In this document: piece after piece, positions 61,401 through 64,000 of the stretch
Position numbering within the stretch: position 1 is the stretch's first letter
How the letters are laid out: the number at the start of each line of letters is the position of its first letter
NCBI RefSeq assembly: GCF_017377395.1
Contig: NZ_CP061800.1
Span: 372,001-436,000, forward strand
DNA: 64,000 nucleotides
Direction of reading: 5' to 3'
Source: Desulfonema magnum
GTDB taxonomy: Bacteria; Desulfobacterota; Desulfobacteria; Desulfobacterales; 4be13
Made by a program: the position numbers and the translations under genes
The notes under the pieces: model-generated
What the model was told of the DNA's origin: nothing
Seen by the model: the letters and a program-made list of their open reading frames with translations, nothing else
Databases searched by the model: none

Positions 61401-63105
61401 CATAGGTGTAAAGTTAAGGAACTGCTGAATTGTAAAAATATCCTTTTATAACATATGGTTGTTGTTTAAATAAAATGCAAGAAATGCCGTGTCGCAAATT
61501 ACTTTTTCATTGCATCTCTCAGCACATGCTGATATTCCGGACTGTGTGAAAAAAACAAAATATCCGACAATCTCATAAGATCATATTTGGGAGGACTGTG
61601 CAATGATAAATAAACAGATTAAAATTGATGTCAGAACAGTTAAAAAGTTTTTCAAAAAAGGAAAGATCAGAAAAATAGCTGAAAAAACCGGTTTCATAAA
61701 GAGAAAACGGAAATTGGACGCATTCGAATTTTTCATATCGCTGACTTTCGGTTCGCTGACAACGACCACAATAACTCTGGGTGCCATAGCGGAAAATCTG
61801 TCCGAATGTATTTCAAGGGCGGGAATAAATGACCGTTTTAATCAGTATGCCATTGATTTTCTGACAGAAGTTTTTTCATTTTTTTTCAGAACGGCGACTG
61901 AAAACGGACATAATATCAATATTGACGTATTAAATCAGTTCGGCAGAGTGAATATTATTGACAGTTCGTCATGGGAGCTGCCCCCGGGCCTGAAATCCGC
62001 ATTTCCGGGATATAACATTGCGGGTTGCAAAGTTCAGTTAATGTATGATTACAAAACCGGAGTGATTCAGCTGTTTGATATAAAAAAACAAACGTGTAAC
62101 GATCAGAGTTATTCGAAGACACTGGGCGATCAGATCAGCGCGGATGATCTGCTTATTTTCGATCTGGGATATTCAATTGCGGACATGCTGAAAATAACTG
62201 ATGACAAAGAAGCCTTTTTCATATCCCGTTTTAATTATTCCGGAATCGGTCTGTATATAAAGAAAGGGGAAGAATATGAGAGAATCGGAATCTCGGAGAT
62301 ATTGAAAAAGCTGAACGGCAATGAGACAATATTTGAATTCGAATGTTATACGGGAAACAAAGAGAAAAAGATAAAGATACGCTTTTTCGCAGTCAGAGTT
62401 CCGGAAGAAGTTGCAAACAAAAAACGGAGAAAAATGTGTCAGAATGCCAAAAAGAAAGGAAGAACCCCCAAGAAAGAATCACTGCGACTGTGTGAGTGGA
62501 ACTTTATGATGACAAATATTCCTGCTGAGAAAACGGAGGATGTGAGAACCATCCTTGCATTTTATCCGATCAGATGGTCTGTGGAATTATTTTTCAAACA
62601 GTTTAAATCGGTATTGAACATTCATAAAACAGAAGTAAGAAACAATGAGGACAGGCTCAGGTGCGAAGTATTGGGAAAAGCGATAGTTGTGATGTTCATA
62701 TCCTACTGTTATTCGAATGCCAGATCAGAGGCATGGCGGATACTCGGCGAAGAGGTAAGTATTGACAAGACAGTGAAATATTTCAGAAGAAACATAGCCG
62801 GTCTGACAGTGCTGCTTTCGGATTCTGCTGACAAAGCGGCAAAACATGTCAGGAAAATGATAGCAAAAATAACTGACACATGCCGGAAAGAGAGGCAGAA
62901 AAGCAGAAAAAACTCCCTTGATGTACTTATCGACGGAGCAGTTCTTGAAAACTATAAATATGTAAAGGTAAACCTCTCGGAACTCGGGCAGCCGGGTAAA
63001 GGCATGCCTCTGTCTTTCCGTCTTTTCAATCTGATAAATGTGAATTTATTTTTTGAAATCATACCGTTAGCAGGTTAGTTAAGTATCCTTAACTTTACAC
63101 CTATG
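61401..63105 (+). mobile_element. IS4-family (IS231-like) insertion sequence, complete
   Basis: 1705 bp with identical 20-bp terminal inverted repeats CATAGGTGTAAAGTTAAGGA (61401-61420 and complement at 63086-63105), flanked by a 10-bp target duplication CGGCGTTACC (61391-61400, 63106-63115). Terminus of the CAT...AAGTTAAGGA type and a 10-bp duplication are typical of the IS231/IS4 group. It splits the 144-bp repeat array. Confidence 0.95.
61603..63078 (+). CDS. IS4-family transposase
   Basis: 491 residues, the sole gene of the IS. DDE catalytic residues: Ile-Ile-Asp-Ser-Ser (Asp120), Leu-Ile-Phe-Asp-Leu-Gly-Tyr (Asp187), and Trp-Ser-Val-Glu-Leu-Phe-Phe-Lys-Gln-Phe-Lys (Glu about 327) as the Y-(2)R-(3)E-(6)K-type signature of IS4 enzymes. 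Basic N-terminal region for end binding. The frame is intact with identical inverted repeats on both sides, so the element may be recent and active. A weak GGAGG precedes the ATG. Confidence 0.92.
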   Translation: MINKQIKIDVRTVKKFFKKGKIRKIAEKTGFIKRKRKLDAFEFFISLTFGSLTTTTITLGAIAENLSECISRAGINDRFNQYAIDFLTEVFSFFFRTATENGHNINIDVLNQFGRVNIIDSSSWELPPGLKSAFPGYNIAGCKVQLMYDYKTGVIQLFDIKKQTCNDQSYSKTLGDQISADDLLIFDLGYSIADMLKITDDKEAFFISRFNYSGIGLYIKKGEEYERIGISEILKKLNGNETIFEFECYTGNKEKKIKIRFFAVRVPEEVANKKRRKMCQNAKKKGRTPKKESLRLCEWNFMMTNIPAEKTEDVRTILAFYPIRWSVELFFKQFKSVLNIHKTEVRNNEDRLRCEVLGKAIVVMFISYCYSNARSEAWRILGEEVSIDKTVKYFRRNIAGLTVLLSDSADKAAKHVRKMIAKITDTCRKERQKSRKNSLDVLIDGAVLENYKYVKVNLSELGQPGKGMPLSFRLFNLINVNLFFEIIPLAG

Positions 63106-63880
63106 CGGCGTTACCTCCCACAGGCTGCTGCTGAATTAAGAGTAAGCGGGTCTTCCGGTATTTTCTCCGGAGTGCGAAAAATACTTTTTCGCAGGCGCAA
63201 AAATATAATTTTTGCACTCCGGATTCGTTCGGAATTACCTATGTCAACAGCATTTTCCCACAGGCTCAATGCTGCTGAATTAAGAGTAAGCGGGTTTTCC
63301 GATATTTTCTCCGGAGTGCGAAAAATACTTTTTCGCAGGCGCAAAAATATAATTTTTGCACTCCGGATTCGTTCGGAATTACCTATGTCAACAGCATTTT
63401 CCCACAGGCTCAATGCTGCTGAATTAAGAGTAAGCGGGTCTTCCGGTATTTTCTCCGGAGTGCGAAAAATGCTTTTTCGCAGGCGCAAAAATATAATTTT
63501 TGCACTCCGGATTCGTTCGGAATTACCTATGTCAACAGCATTTTCCCACAGGCTCAGGGGGCGGCGTTCCCTCCCACAGGCTCAGGGGGCGGTGTTACCT
63601 CCCACAGGCTGCTGCTGAATTAAGAGTAAGCGGGTCTTCCGGTATTTTCTCCGGAGTGCGAAAAATGCTTTTTCGCAGGCGCAAAAATATAATTTTTGCA
63701 CTCCGGATTCGTTCGGAATTACCTATGTCAACAGCATTTTCCCACAGGCTCAATGCTGCTGAATTAAGAGTAAGCGGGTCTTCCGGTATTTTCTCCGGAG
63801 TGCGAAAAATACTTTTTCGCAGGCGCAAAAATATAATTTTTGCACTCCGGATTCGTTCGGAATTACCTATGTCAACAGCA
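63106..63880. repeat. 144-bp repeat array, right part (five copies)
   Basis: Three units start near 63116 (first lacks six bases of CAATGCTG), 63257 and 63400; a GGGGGCGG(C/T)GTT spacer at 63553-63600; then two more units near 63601 and 63744. They match those at 60942-61400, so one array predated the IS insertion. After it, 63881-64000 has a CCCTGAGCCTGTCGAAGGG palindrome half and nothing else recognisable. Confidence 0.88.
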
Positions 63881-64000
63881 TTGGAGAGCGTTCCCTGAGC
63901 CTGTCGAAGGGAACGCCGTTCGGTGAAGCATGAGATATTTATGCCTTGATTTTTCCTGACAAGATAAGTAGCATATAGCCTTTTAATTATCCGGTGTGCC

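Noticed and set aside
60806..61405. Long open frames through the 144-bp array (both strands)
   Set aside because: The same holds for every copy because the unit is a multiple of three without stops; frames overlap on both strands with no start-site signals or protein-like composition, so they are repeat artefacts.

Overview
The window looks like chromosomal DNA of a Gram-negative, anaerobic or facultative bacterium, most plausibly a Desulfobacterota (deltaproteobacterial) relative of the large-genome Desulfonema/Desulfobacteraceae type. Support: a type II secretion cluster, BamD, OmpA-family lipoproteins, a class III (oxygen-sensitive) ribonucleotide reductase with its radical-SAM activase, an archaeal-type prolyl-tRNA synthetase, Uma2-family nucleases and a giant TPR/CHAT protein. 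The taxon is an inference; no rRNA gene is present. Intergenic DNA is unusually full of repeats.

Layout. 0.3-1.6 kb (-): a three-gene toxin/antitoxin/SecB-like chaperone operon whose toxin is a predicted ADP-ribosyltransferase, the CmdTAC arrangement. 1.7-6.5 kb (-): three exported proteins, one with a transglutaminase-elicitor-like domain. 7.7-15.2 kb (-): type II secretion genes gspJ-K-L-M-C-D, interleaved with heptamer repeat arrays. 16.2-18.0 kb: hisF and a MORN-repeat exported protein. 18.7-25.1 kb: ansA, proS, rel/spoT (+), rpmB and an SMR transporter (-). 25.8-29.6 kb (-): rhuM, then trxA-trxB-bamD. 30.3-31.8 kb: an IS transposase. 32.2-35.0 kb: two OmpA-domain envelope proteins. 35.5-38.8 kb (-): a small membrane protein, an SPFH/band-7 protein and a pseudokinase. 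39.1-40.5 kb: duplicated Uma2 genes separated by a MITE. 40.5-49.0 kb (-): a 2839-residue exported beta-propeller/TPR protein with a C-terminal CHAT protease and an apparently dead internal CHAT-like domain. 49.8-51.9 kb: a lytic transglycosylase and small unknowns. 52.0-59.5 kb (-): nrdG and an nrdD split by four inteins. 59.7-60.7 kb: ChaN-like lipoprotein. 60.9-63.9 kb: a 144-bp repeat array interrupted by a complete IS4/IS231-type element with a 10-bp target duplication.

The most distinctive feature is the repeat landscape. About twenty tandem arrays of different sequence nearly all share a 7-bp period; some lie inside open reading frames (gspD, the CHAT gene) or supply start, stop or ribosome-binding sequence (gspM, gspL, chaN). 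At least four families of small terminal-inverted-repeat elements (MITE-like, about 100-150 bp) are visible, several with target duplications, and several palindromic families recur.

The strongest candidates for unusual biology are the ART/antitoxin/SecB operon, the four-intein NrdD, the exported double-CHAT protein, the SPFH/pseudokinase operon, and the heptamer arrays themselves.
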